Shown here piece after piece: positions 1-6,527 of a stretch of 8,483 bases of DNA. Under the pieces are notes generated by a model. That model saw nothing but the letters and a program-made list of their open reading frames with translations, was not told the origin of the DNA and searched no databases. This stretch comes from JBOFDK01 sp051656485 (GTDB lineage Bacteria > Bacillota > Clostridia > Lachnospirales > Cellulosilyticaceae): contig JBOGBZ010000033.1 of NCBI GenBank assembly GCA_051656485.1, forward strand, positions 1 to 8,483. Direction: 5' to 3'. The position numbers were made by a program, and so were the translations under genes. Within the stretch, counting starts at the first letter, position 1, and every line of letters starts with the position of its first letter.

Positions 1-24
1 GAAAGAACTAGGGTACTTATTTTT

Positions 25-50
25 CACTGATTATTACAGACAAGTCAGTG
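25..50 (+). other. Weak upstream hairpin in the leader region
   Basis: CACTGA at 25-30 and TCAGTG at 45-50 are exact reverse complements that enclose a 14-nt loop. The stem is short and AT-rich inside, so it may be chance. It lies just before the stronger hairpin starting at 62. Bases 1-60 show no coding signal that I can support, and no convincing promoter. Confidence 0.2.
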
Positions 51-61
51 TAAACTAAAGA

Positions 62-93
62 ACCGCCGTATACTGAACAGTACGTACGGTGGT
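62..93 (+). promoter_or_regulatory. Leader hairpin P1 upstream of the glutamate synthase operon
   Basis: ACCGCCGTA (62-70) pairs with TACGGTGGT (85-93) over 9 bp, with one G-U pair. After a two-base bulge (83-84), TACT (71-74) pairs with AGTA (79-82), closing a GAAC tetraloop; if the last A-U pair opens, a six-base loop results. No U-run follows, so it is not an intrinsic terminator. Ten bases separate it from a second hairpin. The last gene of the operon encodes an ANTAR protein, and that family binds paired stem-loops, so P1 is a candidate half of its target. The loop lacks the A1/G4 bases of the known hexaloop consensus, so this role is inferred. Confidence 0.5.
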
Positions 94-103
94 GTGAGAG
101 GTC

Positions 104-126
104 GGTAGATAAACTAATTATCTACC
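104..126 (+). promoter_or_regulatory. Leader hairpin P2 next to an anti-Shine-Dalgarno stretch
   Basis: GGTAGATAA (104-112) pairs perfectly with TTATCTACC (118-126): 9 bp around a 5-nt ACTAA loop. It has no following U-run. The 3' arm overlaps CCTCCT (125-130), which can instead pair with AGGGGG (144-149), the ribosome binding site of the first gene (6 bp with one G-U, 13-nt loop). The two pairings share C125 and C126 and so compete: an intact P2 would help keep the ribosome site open. This is a sequence-visible alternative fold; its use as a switch, for instance one set by the ANTAR protein, is inference. Confidence 0.5.
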
Positions 127-143
127 TCCTACTCGATTATGAA

Positions 144-149
144 AGGGGG
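144..149 (+). promoter_or_regulatory. Ribosome binding site that fixes the first gene's start
   Basis: AGGGGG sits 7 nt before the ATG at 157. The in-frame ATG at 139 has only pyrimidine-rich sequence (CTACCTCCT) upstream and would place this site inside the coding region, so 157 is preferred. Confidence 0.7.
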
Positions 150-156
150 AAAAGGA

Positions 157-1245
157 ATGAAAAGAGAGGGAGAAATAAGGATTCCTTCAGGATGTGCAAT
201 AGCAGGTATCTTTTCAAGAGCAGGGGAAATGATGAGTGGCGAAAAAATTATAAAGTCCATAGGGGTCATGCATGACAGGTCCAATGGGCTTGGAGGTGGC
301 TTTGCAGGCTATGGTATTTATCCAGCCTATAAAGAGTTATACGCTTTCCACATCTTCTATGAAAATATGGCTGCAAAAGAAGCCTGTGAAAAATACATGG
401 ATAAACAACTGGATGTGGTGAACTTATCGAAGATTCCGATTCGTAAGACACCAGCTATTACGAATGAGCCGCTCATATGGAGGTACTTTGTGGCACCACA
501 TCCAACAAAATTAAAAGACAGTCAATTAGATGAAAAAGAATTTATCGCACGGTTTGTTATCAAAATCAATACACGTGTGGAAGGTGCATATATTTTTTCA
601 AGTGGCAAAAATATGGGTGTGTTTAAAGCAGTAGGCTATCCAGAAGATGTAGGTAATTTCTACCGTCTAGAAGAATACGAAGGCTACTCTTGGACAGCAC
701 ATGGTAGGTATCCAACCAATACACCGGGATGGTGGGGCGGTGCACATCCTTTTGCACTACTTGATACGACAGTTGTACACAATGGAGAGATCTCTTCCTA
801 TGATGCCAATAGACGTTTTATAGAGATGTTTGGCTATAAGTGTAACCTACTAACGGATACAGAAGTCATTACCTATATCGTGGATTATCTAAGTCGTAAG
901 CAAGGCCTTCGATTAGAGGAGATAGCAGAAGTCATTGCAGCACCGTTTTGGAGTACGATAGAGAGTCTTCCAAAGGAAGAAAAAGAGCGCTTAAGCTACT
1001 TGAGAAATACTTTTGCAAGCCTTCTTATTACAGGACCATTCTCTATACTTGTAGGCTTTACAGGTGGGATTATGGCACTTAATGATAGGCTGAAGCTACG
1101 TTCTATGGTAGTAGGTGAGAAAGGCGATACAGTGTACATCGCCAGTGAAGAATGTGCGATTCGGGAGATCGAACGCGTGCTAGATAAATTATGGGCACCT
1201 AAAGGCGGAGAACCCGTCATCATTAGGTTAAATGGAGGTGAATAG
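157..1245 (+). CDS. Glutamate synthase glutaminase subunit (class II glutamine amidotransferase)
   Basis: This 362-residue protein matches the N-terminal amidotransferase domain of glutamate synthase, made here as a separate subunit. It should hydrolyse glutamine and pass ammonia to the FMN subunit encoded next. Cys13, in PSGCAIAGIF, is the likely nucleophile. Class II enzymes need it at the N-terminus, so a 12-residue propeptide is presumably removed. Further family motifs are WTAHGRYPTN (179-188, substrate-binding Arg184), the HNGE oxyanion motif (208-211) and DTE (234-236). The ATG at 157 is chosen over the in-frame ATG at 139 because of the well-spaced ribosome site. The gene ends on GGAGGTGAATAG, which carries the next gene's ribosome site, so translation is probably coupled. 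The structured leader at 62-126 lies just upstream. The domain assignment is firm. The propeptide cleavage is inferred from family behaviour. Confidence 0.88.
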   Translation: MKREGEIRIPSGCAIAGIFSRAGEMMSGEKIIKSIGVMHDRSNGLGGGFAGYGIYPAYKELYAFHIFYENMAAKEACEKYMDKQLDVVNLSKIPIRKTPAITNEPLIWRYFVAPHPTKLKDSQLDEKEFIARFVIKINTRVEGAYIFSSGKNMGVFKAVGYPEDVGNFYRLEEYEGYSWTAHGRYPTNTPGWWGGAHPFALLDTTVVHNGEISSYDANRRFIEMFGYKCNLLTDTEVITYIVDYLSRKQGLRLEEIAEVIAAPFWSTIESLPKEEKERLSYLRNTFASLLITGPFSILVGFTGGIMALNDRLKLRSMVVGEKGDTVYIASEECAIREIERVLDKLWAPKGGEPVIIRLNGGE

Positions 1246-1246
1246 G

Positions 1247-2752
1247 ATGGCAGTTGATTACTTTTATCCTGAATATGAAGTGGTAAGAAATGAGAAGAAA
1301 TGCATTAATTGCAGAGTTTGTGAAAGACAGTGTGCAGATGAAGTACACCATTATGATGCAGAGAAGAAATGTATGTATAGTGAAGATGAAAAGTGTGTGA
1401 ACTGCCATCGTTGTGTATCATTGTGTCCCACAAAGGCTTTGAAGATAGTAAAGTCCGACCATACATTTAAGCACAATGGTAACTGGACGGGGCAGGTCAT
1501 TAGTGAGGTGTATAGGCAGGCAGGTACAGGTGGCGTACTCTTATCATCTATGGGTACACCAAAGCCGTATCCTATTTACTGGGATAAGATGCTTATCAAT
1601 GCATCACAGGTGACTAACCCACCTATCGACCCACTACGAGAACCTATGGAGACAAAAGTTTTCCTTGGAAAGAAGCCTCAGCAGGTAGAAAGAGACGCAG
1701 AAGGCAAATTACGAACAGAACTACCACCACAGGTAGAGCTTTCTGTACCTATTATGTTCTCAGCGATGTCTTATGGTTCCATTAGCTACAATGCACACGA
1801 GAGTCTAGCACGTGCTGCAACTGAACTTGGTATTTGCTATAACACAGGGGAAGGTGGTCTACACAAGAACTTGTATCAGTATGGGCCAAATACTATTGTA
1901 CAGGTAGCATCAGGAAGGTTTGGTGTACACAAGGCATATCTAGAGGCAGGTGCAGCTATAGAAATCAAGATGGGCCAAGGAGCGAAGCCGGGGATTGGAG
2001 GGCACCTACCAGGAACTAAAATAGTAGGAGATATCTCAAGTACGAGGATGATTCCAGAGGGGTCAGATGCCATCTCTCCTGCACCACATCATGATATTTA
2101 CTCCATTGAAGACTTGAGACAGCTAGTCTATTCACTAAAAGAGGCCACAGACTACAAGAAACCAGTCATTGTAAAGGTAGCGGCTGTGCATAATATTGCC
2201 GCTATAGCAAGTGGCATCGCTAGAAGCGGTGCAGACATGATTGCTATCGATGGTTTTAGAGGTGGTACAGGAGCAGCACCTACACGTATCAGAGATAATG
2301 TAGGGATACCTATCGAGCTTGCACTAGCAAGTGTGGACCAAAGGCTAAGAGAAGAAGGCATCAGAAATAATGTATCCATCATTGTAGGCGGTAGCATACG
2401 AAATAGTGCGGATATCGTCAAAGCCATTGCTTTAGGCGCGGATGCTGTGTATATCGGAACGAGTGCACTCCTTGCTATTGGTTGCCACTTATGTAGAAGC
2501 TGCCATACAGGTAAGTGTAATTGGGGCATCGCTACACAAAGAGAAGATCTGGTCAAGAGACTTAATCCTAATGTAGCGTATAAACGCCTCGTCAATCTCG
2601 TAACGGCTTGGGAACATGAAATAAAAGAAATGATGGGTGGTATGGGTATCAACTCTATAGAAACACTCAAAGGCAATCGGATGATGCTAAGAGGCATCGG
2701 ACTTACAGAAAAAGAATTAGAAATACTAGGCATTGCACATGCCGGAGAGTAG
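1247..2752 (+). CDS. gltB: Glutamate synthase FMN/Fe-S subunit with N-terminal ferredoxin domain
   Basis: This 501-residue protein is the central catalytic subunit of an archaeal-type glutamate synthase: it should reductively aminate 2-oxoglutarate to glutamate on FMN. Residues 15-65 form a two-cluster ferredoxin domain (Cys19/22/25/29 and Cys50/53/56/60). The TIM-barrel synthase domain follows, with FSAMSYGSIS near 171-180, the GQGAKPGIGGHLPGTK stretch, DGFRGGTGAAP and GGSIRNSADIVKAIALGADA. Cys413, Cys419 and Cys424 match the [3Fe-4S] ligands of large glutamate synthases; Cys416 is an additional cysteine in that loop. The protein lacks both the amidotransferase and the GXGXG domains of the roughly 1500-residue bacterial GltB; these are separate genes here. 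An in-frame ATG at 1232 overlaps the upstream gene, but GGAGGTG (1234-1240) is correctly placed for 1247, directly after the upstream stop codon. Confidence 0.92.
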   Translation: MAVDYFYPEYEVVRNEKKCINCRVCERQCADEVHHYDAEKKCMYSEDEKCVNCHRCVSLCPTKALKIVKSDHTFKHNGNWTGQVISEVYRQAGTGGVLLSSMGTPKPYPIYWDKMLINASQVTNPPIDPLREPMETKVFLGKKPQQVERDAEGKLRTELPPQVELSVPIMFSAMSYGSISYNAHESLARAATELGICYNTGEGGLHKNLYQYGPNTIVQVASGRFGVHKAYLEAGAAIEIKMGQGAKPGIGGHLPGTKIVGDISSTRMIPEGSDAISPAPHHDIYSIEDLRQLVYSLKEATDYKKPVIVKVAAVHNIAAIASGIARSGADMIAIDGFRGGTGAAPTRIRDNVGIPIELALASVDQRLREEGIRNNVSIIVGGSIRNSADIVKAIALGADAVYIGTSALLAIGCHLCRSCHTGKCNWGIATQREDLVKRLNPNVAYKRLVNLVTAWEHEIKEMMGGMGINSIETLKGNRMMLRGIGLTEKELEILGIAHAGE

Positions 2753-2767
2753 GGGGAAGGTGAGGAT

Positions 2768-3196
2768 ATGAAAAAAGTCTATGTTAATGAAGATTGGTGC
2801 CTAGGTTGCCATCTATGTGAATACTACTGTGCTTTTTCAAATTCAGGTAAAAACGATATGGTAAAGGCATTAAAAGATAAGACCATTCATCCCCGCATTC
2901 AAATAGAAGATGGGGAAAAAGTACACTTTGCAGTGTCTTGTAGACATTGTACGGAACCACTTTGTGTAGAAGCTTGTATCTCAGGTGCCCTTAGTAACAA
3001 AGATGGGTGTATCGAAATAGATACAAAAAAATGTGTAGGATGCTACACTTGTGTACTGGTATGTCCTTACGGGGCAATCATGCCTTCAGAAGAAGGTGTG
3101 GTACAAAAATGTGAACTATGTAGTAGAACATCTGGTGGAGAGCCACCTTGTGTTAAGGGATGTCCTAATCAAGCAATCGTGTATGAAGAGAGGTGA
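2768..3196 (+). CDS. Small ferredoxin subunit with four predicted [4Fe-4S] clusters
   Basis: This 142-residue protein resembles the HycB/DmsB-type electron-transfer subunits of multi-component oxidoreductases. Its cysteines fall into four groups: 11/14/17/21, 58/61/66/70, 89/92/95/99 and 115/118/128/132. In that family, clusters are often made by mixing ligands from distant groups. There is no signal peptide or membrane segment, so it is cytoplasmic. Its place between the FMN subunit and a flavoprotein suggests that it carries electrons from the flavoprotein to the synthase's own ferredoxin domain. It starts 15 nt after the previous stop, with AAGGTGAGG just before the ATG. The family is certain; the exact partner is inferred from gene order. 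Cys81 is an extra cysteine outside the four groups. Confidence 0.87.
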   Translation: MKKVYVNEDWCLGCHLCEYYCAFSNSGKNDMVKALKDKTIHPRIQIEDGEKVHFAVSCRHCTEPLCVEACISGALSNKDGCIEIDTKKCVGCYTCVLVCPYGAIMPSEEGVVQKCELCSRTSGGEPPCVKGCPNQAIVYEER

Positions 3197-3201
3197 AGTA
3201 G

Positions 3202-4425
3202 ATGAAGTATGTCATTATAGGTCATTCCACAGCGGCTATAGGTTGTGTAGAGGGCATTAGACAAGTGGATAAGGAAGGAGAAATCCTCTTGCTTTCAAAG
3301 GAACGCTATCCCACGTATTCAAGGCCACTTATTTCTTATCTCATTCAAGGAAAGACTGACTTAGAACGTATGAGATACCGACCCGATAGTTTTTTTGAAA
3401 AAAATAAGTGTCAGGTCAGACTTGGGTGTGAAGTCATAAAGATAGAGTCTGATACAAAAGAAATAGTGACAAAAGAGGGAGAGCATATAGGGTATGACAA
3501 ATTATTAGTAGCTACAGGAAGTAGAGCTTTTGTGCCACCTATACAGGGGATAGAAAACGTACCTTACCATACCTTTATGTCCTTAGAAGATGCAGTAGGA
3601 TTGGAAAATCATATAAGCAAGACCAGTCGTGTATTGATTGTAGGGGCGGGACTTATAGGGCTTAAGTGTGCAGAAGCACTTCAGAGAAAAGTAAAGCATA
3701 TCGAGGTATGCGACTTAGCACCTACTATACTGTCTAGTATCTTGGATGAGGCAGGAAGTAAGCTGGTTCAGAAGCATCTAGAAGCAGAGGGAATAAGCTT
3801 CGCACTAGGGGTGTCACTAGCACGAGTAGAAGAGAAATTAGCGTTCTATAGTGATGGGCGAGGTGTAGCCTTTGATGTACTTGTCGTAGCTGGTGGTGTA
3901 AGGCCTAATAAGGAACTAGTAGCTGAGGCTGGCGGACGGGTAGAGCGGGGAATTGTGGTAGATAGCTACTGCCAGACCACCTTAGTAGATATCTATAGTG
4001 CAGGGGACTGCACGGAGAGTTATGATATGACCACAGATACCCAGAAGGTACTAGCACTTCTTCCTAATGCTTATTGGCAAGGTAGGTGTGCAGGGTACAA
4101 TATGGCTGGAGAAGCAAAAGCATACGAAAAAGCAATGCCGATGAATGCCATTGGTTTTATGGGGCTACATATGATAACCGCTGGTACATTAGAGGGGCAG
4201 ATGTATACTGTGGAGAACTCAGGGAGTTATAAGAAACTGGCGGTTAAGGATGGGCGACTCATAGGCTATGTGATGATTGGTGAGGTAGAGCGTGCAGGCA
4301 TTTATACAGCACTTATACGTGAGAGTCGACTCCTTTCCGATATTGACTTTGACCTCATCAAGGAGAAGCCCCAGCTGATGGCATTTGCCAAAAAAGAGCG
4401 CATAGAGATGTTAGGAGGTGCCTAG
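3202..4425 (+). CDS. FAD/NAD(P)-dependent oxidoreductase, probable electron-input subunit of glutamate synthase
   Basis: This 407-residue protein is a two-dinucleotide-binding flavoprotein of the pyridine nucleotide-disulfide reductase class I family, closest in layout to the N-terminal part of NirB and to rubredoxin reductases. The N-terminus (YVIIGHSTAAIG, residues 3-14) is the FAD-binding strand-loop-helix. It has the relaxed pattern seen in NirB-like proteins rather than strict GxGxxG. GAGLIG (148-153) is the NAD(P)-binding motif and SAGDC (266-270) the second FAD contact. Residues from about 320 on form the small C-terminal domain. No CxxxxC redox-active disulfide is evident, so it is not a disulfide reductase. 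It begins 5 nt after the ferredoxin gene, behind GAGAGGTGA. By position it replaces the canonical GltD subunit and probably oxidises NAD(P)H. I cannot tell NADH from NADPH preference by eye. Confidence 0.85.
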   Translation: MKYVIIGHSTAAIGCVEGIRQVDKEGEILLLSKERYPTYSRPLISYLIQGKTDLERMRYRPDSFFEKNKCQVRLGCEVIKIESDTKEIVTKEGEHIGYDKLLVATGSRAFVPPIQGIENVPYHTFMSLEDAVGLENHISKTSRVLIVGAGLIGLKCAEALQRKVKHIEVCDLAPTILSSILDEAGSKLVQKHLEAEGISFALGVSLARVEEKLAFYSDGRGVAFDVLVVAGGVRPNKELVAEAGGRVERGIVVDSYCQTTLVDIYSAGDCTESYDMTTDTQKVLALLPNAYWQGRCAGYNMAGEAKAYEKAMPMNAIGFMGLHMITAGTLEGQMYTVENSGSYKKLAVKDGRLIGYVMIGEVERAGIYTALIRESRLLSDIDFDLIKEKPQLMAFAKKERIEMLGGA

Positions 4426-5148
4426 ATGAAAATAGATGCAAGAGGGCTACACTTTAAGGACTTAAACCAGAGAATTAAAGAAGCTGATGAAGCATGCATC
4501 ACTATAGAAAACTGCATAGGACAACGCTATATAGGGAGTGGTGTACGCGATAAGGAAATTACAATAGAAGGCACGCCGGGAAATGCGCTAGGTGCCTATC
4601 TCGATCATAGTAGTATTTGTGTCTATGGCAATGCACAGGATGCTACCGGGGATACCATGGATGAAGGTAGCATCTTTATCCATGGGTCATCTGGAGATGC
4701 CACAGGTTATGGCATGCGTGGTGGGAAAATCTTTGTAAAAGGAGATGCAGGCTACCGAGCAGGTATCCATATGAAAGCTTACGAAGAAAAAGTGCCGACG
4801 CTCATCATTGGTGGTAAAGCAGGGAGTTTCTTAGGTGAGTACCAAGCTGGAGGAACAATCATCGTTTTGGGATTGGAAGGAGCAGGTGAAGCACCCGTAG
4901 GAAGATTCTGTGGTACGGGTATGCATGGTGGTAATATTTATCTCAGGTGTGAGCACTTACCCCACGATTTACCAAAGCAAGTCGTAGCAAAAAAAGCTGA
5001 AGAAGAGGATTTAAAATACATCTCAAGTGATGTACAATTATTTTGTAGACAATTCGGAATTTTAGAAGAGGATGTATGGGGAAGTAGTTTTTATGTGCTT
5101 TCTGCAGATACCAAGAATCCTTATAAGCAACTTTACACACATAACTAA
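4426..5148 (+). CDS. Glutamate synthase GXGXG (beta-helix) subunit
   Basis: This 240-residue protein corresponds to the C-terminal GXGXG domain of bacterial GltB, a right-handed beta-helix with a structural role. Repeating glycine units are visible: GTPGNALG, GNAQDATG, GSSGDATGYGMRGG, GDAGYRAG, GKAGSFLGEYQAGG and CGTGMHGG, spread over roughly residues 48-170. The last 60 residues are a charged helical tail without a recognised motif. The ATG follows the preceding stop with no gap, and its AGGAGG ribosome site lies inside the oxidoreductase gene, so the two are probably translationally coupled. It completes the set of synthase domains split over separate genes in this operon. The same fold is shared with formylmethanofuran dehydrogenase subunit C, but the neighbours decide for glutamate synthase. 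Confidence 0.87.
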   Translation: MKIDARGLHFKDLNQRIKEADEACITIENCIGQRYIGSGVRDKEITIEGTPGNALGAYLDHSSICVYGNAQDATGDTMDEGSIFIHGSSGDATGYGMRGGKIFVKGDAGYRAGIHMKAYEEKVPTLIIGGKAGSFLGEYQAGGTIIVLGLEGAGEAPVGRFCGTGMHGGNIYLRCEHLPHDLPKQVVAKKAEEEDLKYISSDVQLFCRQFGILEEDVWGSSFYVLSADTKNPYKQLYTHN

Positions 5149-5172
5149 GGGAAAAATAAAGGGGGAAAAAAG

Positions 5173-6492
5173 GTGTATTATACAAGTCAAGAAGTACTAC
5201 AATTTACAAAAGAAAATGATGTGAAATTTATCAAGTTAGCATTTGCAGACCTTTTTGGTGTGCAGAAGCATATCTCTATAATGGCAGAAGAATTGGAGAG
5301 AGCTTTCAAGAGTGGCATTTCCTTTGATGCTTCAGCGGTTAGGGGATTTATGAATGTAGAAGAATCTGACTTACTCCTTTTTCCAGACCCCTCAACTGTA
5401 GTAATCCTTCCATGGCGTCCACAGCATGGGCGCGTCATCAGGATGCTCTGTGACATTAAGCATCCTGATGGGCGAGCTTTTGAAGGGGATGGACGCTATA
5501 TCTTAAAAAAGACAGTAGCAAAGCTTCAAGACAAAGGGGATACATGTAAAATAGGTACCGAGTGTGAGTTCTACCTTTTTGAACTAGATGAGAAAGGAAG
5601 AGCGACGAAGAATCCCCACGATTATGCAGGGTACTGTGACATCGCACCGCTAGATAGAGGGGAAAATGTACGAAGGGAGATTTGTCTTACCTTAGAAGAG
5701 ATGGGGATACGCCCAGAGACTTCTCATCACGAGCAAGGGCCAGGACAAAATGAGATAGATTTTAAATACAGTGAGGCATTGAAAGCTGCAGACAATATGA
5801 TGACTTTTAAGTCAGTGGTTAAAACAGTGGCAGCCCAAAATGGACTGTATGCATCCTTCATGCCAAAGCCACTGCAAGGTAAGAGTGGTAATGGGCTTCA
5901 TATTAATTTATCACTTTTTAAAAACAATCTTAATATCTTTAAAAATACGCCTTATGAGCATTCAGAAGAGGCAGAGTGTTTCATTGCAGGCATACTACGT
6001 TATGCCAAGGAGATGACAGTATTTCTTAATCCAATCGTTAATTCCTATCAAAGGCTAGGGGAGTTTGAGGCACCTAAGTATGTGACATGGTCTCATCAAA
6101 ATAGGTCTCAGCTTATACGGATACCAGCAGCAGTTGGTGAGTATGCGAGAATGGAACTACGTTCACCAGATGTGGCATGTAATCCTTATCTTGCCATAGC
6201 ACTCCTTATAGAAGCAGGCTATAAAGGTATAGAAGAAAAGATAAGTCTACCCAAAGCCACAGATGTGAATCTATACACTGCAAAAAAAGAAGTGGTGGAT
6301 ACACTAGAAAAACTACCTGCGAATCTTTTGGAGGCAGTGAAATGTGGTAGAGAAAGTACATTTCTAAAAGAGGTACTACCTAAGCATACGCTAGAGATGT
6401 ACTTAAATGTAAAAGAGATACAATGGCAAGAGTATATAGAGGCAGTAGATAAAGAAGCAATAGAAGATAAGCTTTACTTTCCTTATATTTAA
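5173..6492 (+). CDS. glnA: Glutamine synthetase, type I
   Basis: This 439-residue protein should make glutamine from glutamate, ammonia and ATP, feeding the glutamate synthase encoded upstream. The N-terminal beta-grasp domain carries FDASAVRGF with catalytic Asp52. Metal-binding glutamates are visible in GTECEF (Glu130, Glu132) and HHEQGPGQNEID (Glu187, Glu194). KPLQGKSGNGLH (to His243) is the nucleotide and glutamate site, and FEAP (Glu299) is the flap. Length and lack of an NLYDLPPEE-like adenylylation site put it with the GSI-alpha forms of Gram-positives. Compared with my recollection of Bacillus subtilis GlnA, the feedback-control position Arg62 is Asn61 here, and the Glu of SSIEGF is Arg57. 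The start is GTG, with AAAGGGGG (5158-5165) spaced 7 nt before it. It lies 24 nt after the GXGXG gene, in the same operon. Confidence 0.93.
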   Translation: MYYTSQEVLQFTKENDVKFIKLAFADLFGVQKHISIMAEELERAFKSGISFDASAVRGFMNVEESDLLLFPDPSTVVILPWRPQHGRVIRMLCDIKHPDGRAFEGDGRYILKKTVAKLQDKGDTCKIGTECEFYLFELDEKGRATKNPHDYAGYCDIAPLDRGENVRREICLTLEEMGIRPETSHHEQGPGQNEIDFKYSEALKAADNMMTFKSVVKTVAAQNGLYASFMPKPLQGKSGNGLHINLSLFKNNLNIFKNTPYEHSEEAECFIAGILRYAKEMTVFLNPIVNSYQRLGEFEAPKYVTWSHQNRSQLIRIPAAVGEYARMELRSPDVACNPYLAIALLIEAGYKGIEEKISLPKATDVNLYTAKKEVVDTLEKLPANLLEAVKCGRESTFLKEVLPKHTLEMYLNVKEIQWQEYIEAVDKEAIEDKLYFPYI

Positions 6493-6513
6493 TCGGTGGA
6501 TGACACAGAAAAT

Positions 6514-6521
6514 AAGGAGGG
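6514..6521 (+). promoter_or_regulatory. Strong ribosome binding site before the ANTAR gene
   Basis: The 35-nt gap after glnA contains AAGGAGGG, about 6 nt before the ATG at 6528. The gap holds no terminator-like hairpin, so the regulator is probably co-transcribed with glnA. Confidence 0.6.
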
Positions 6522-6527
6522 AAGGCG

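Noticed and set aside
69..74. TATACT as a -10 promoter element for the operon
   Set aside because: It matches the -10 consensus, but no acceptable -35 lies 16-18 nt upstream, and it falls within the hairpin at 62-93, which would then not be fully transcribed.
62..126. Canonical ANTAR two-hexaloop motif
   Set aside because: The second hairpin has a 5-nt loop, and the first gives a tetraloop or a UGAACA loop without A1 and G4. I report only a possible variant.
139..156. Start of the first gene at the ATG at 139
   Set aside because: There is no ribosome binding site before it, while AGGGGG is well placed for the in-frame ATG at 157.
1232..1246. Start of the FMN subunit at the ATG at 1232
   Set aside because: The GGAGGTG ribosome site overlaps this ATG and is correctly spaced for the ATG at 1247.
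2152..2733. 193-codon open frame on the minus strand
   Set aside because: It lies entirely opposite the FMN subunit's conserved synthase domain, and its translation looks like a shadow, with no recognisable motif.
3051..3260. 69-codon plus-strand frame overlapping the ferredoxin and oxidoreductase genes
   Set aside because: It is an out-of-frame shadow of two well-supported genes and has no ribosome site of its own.
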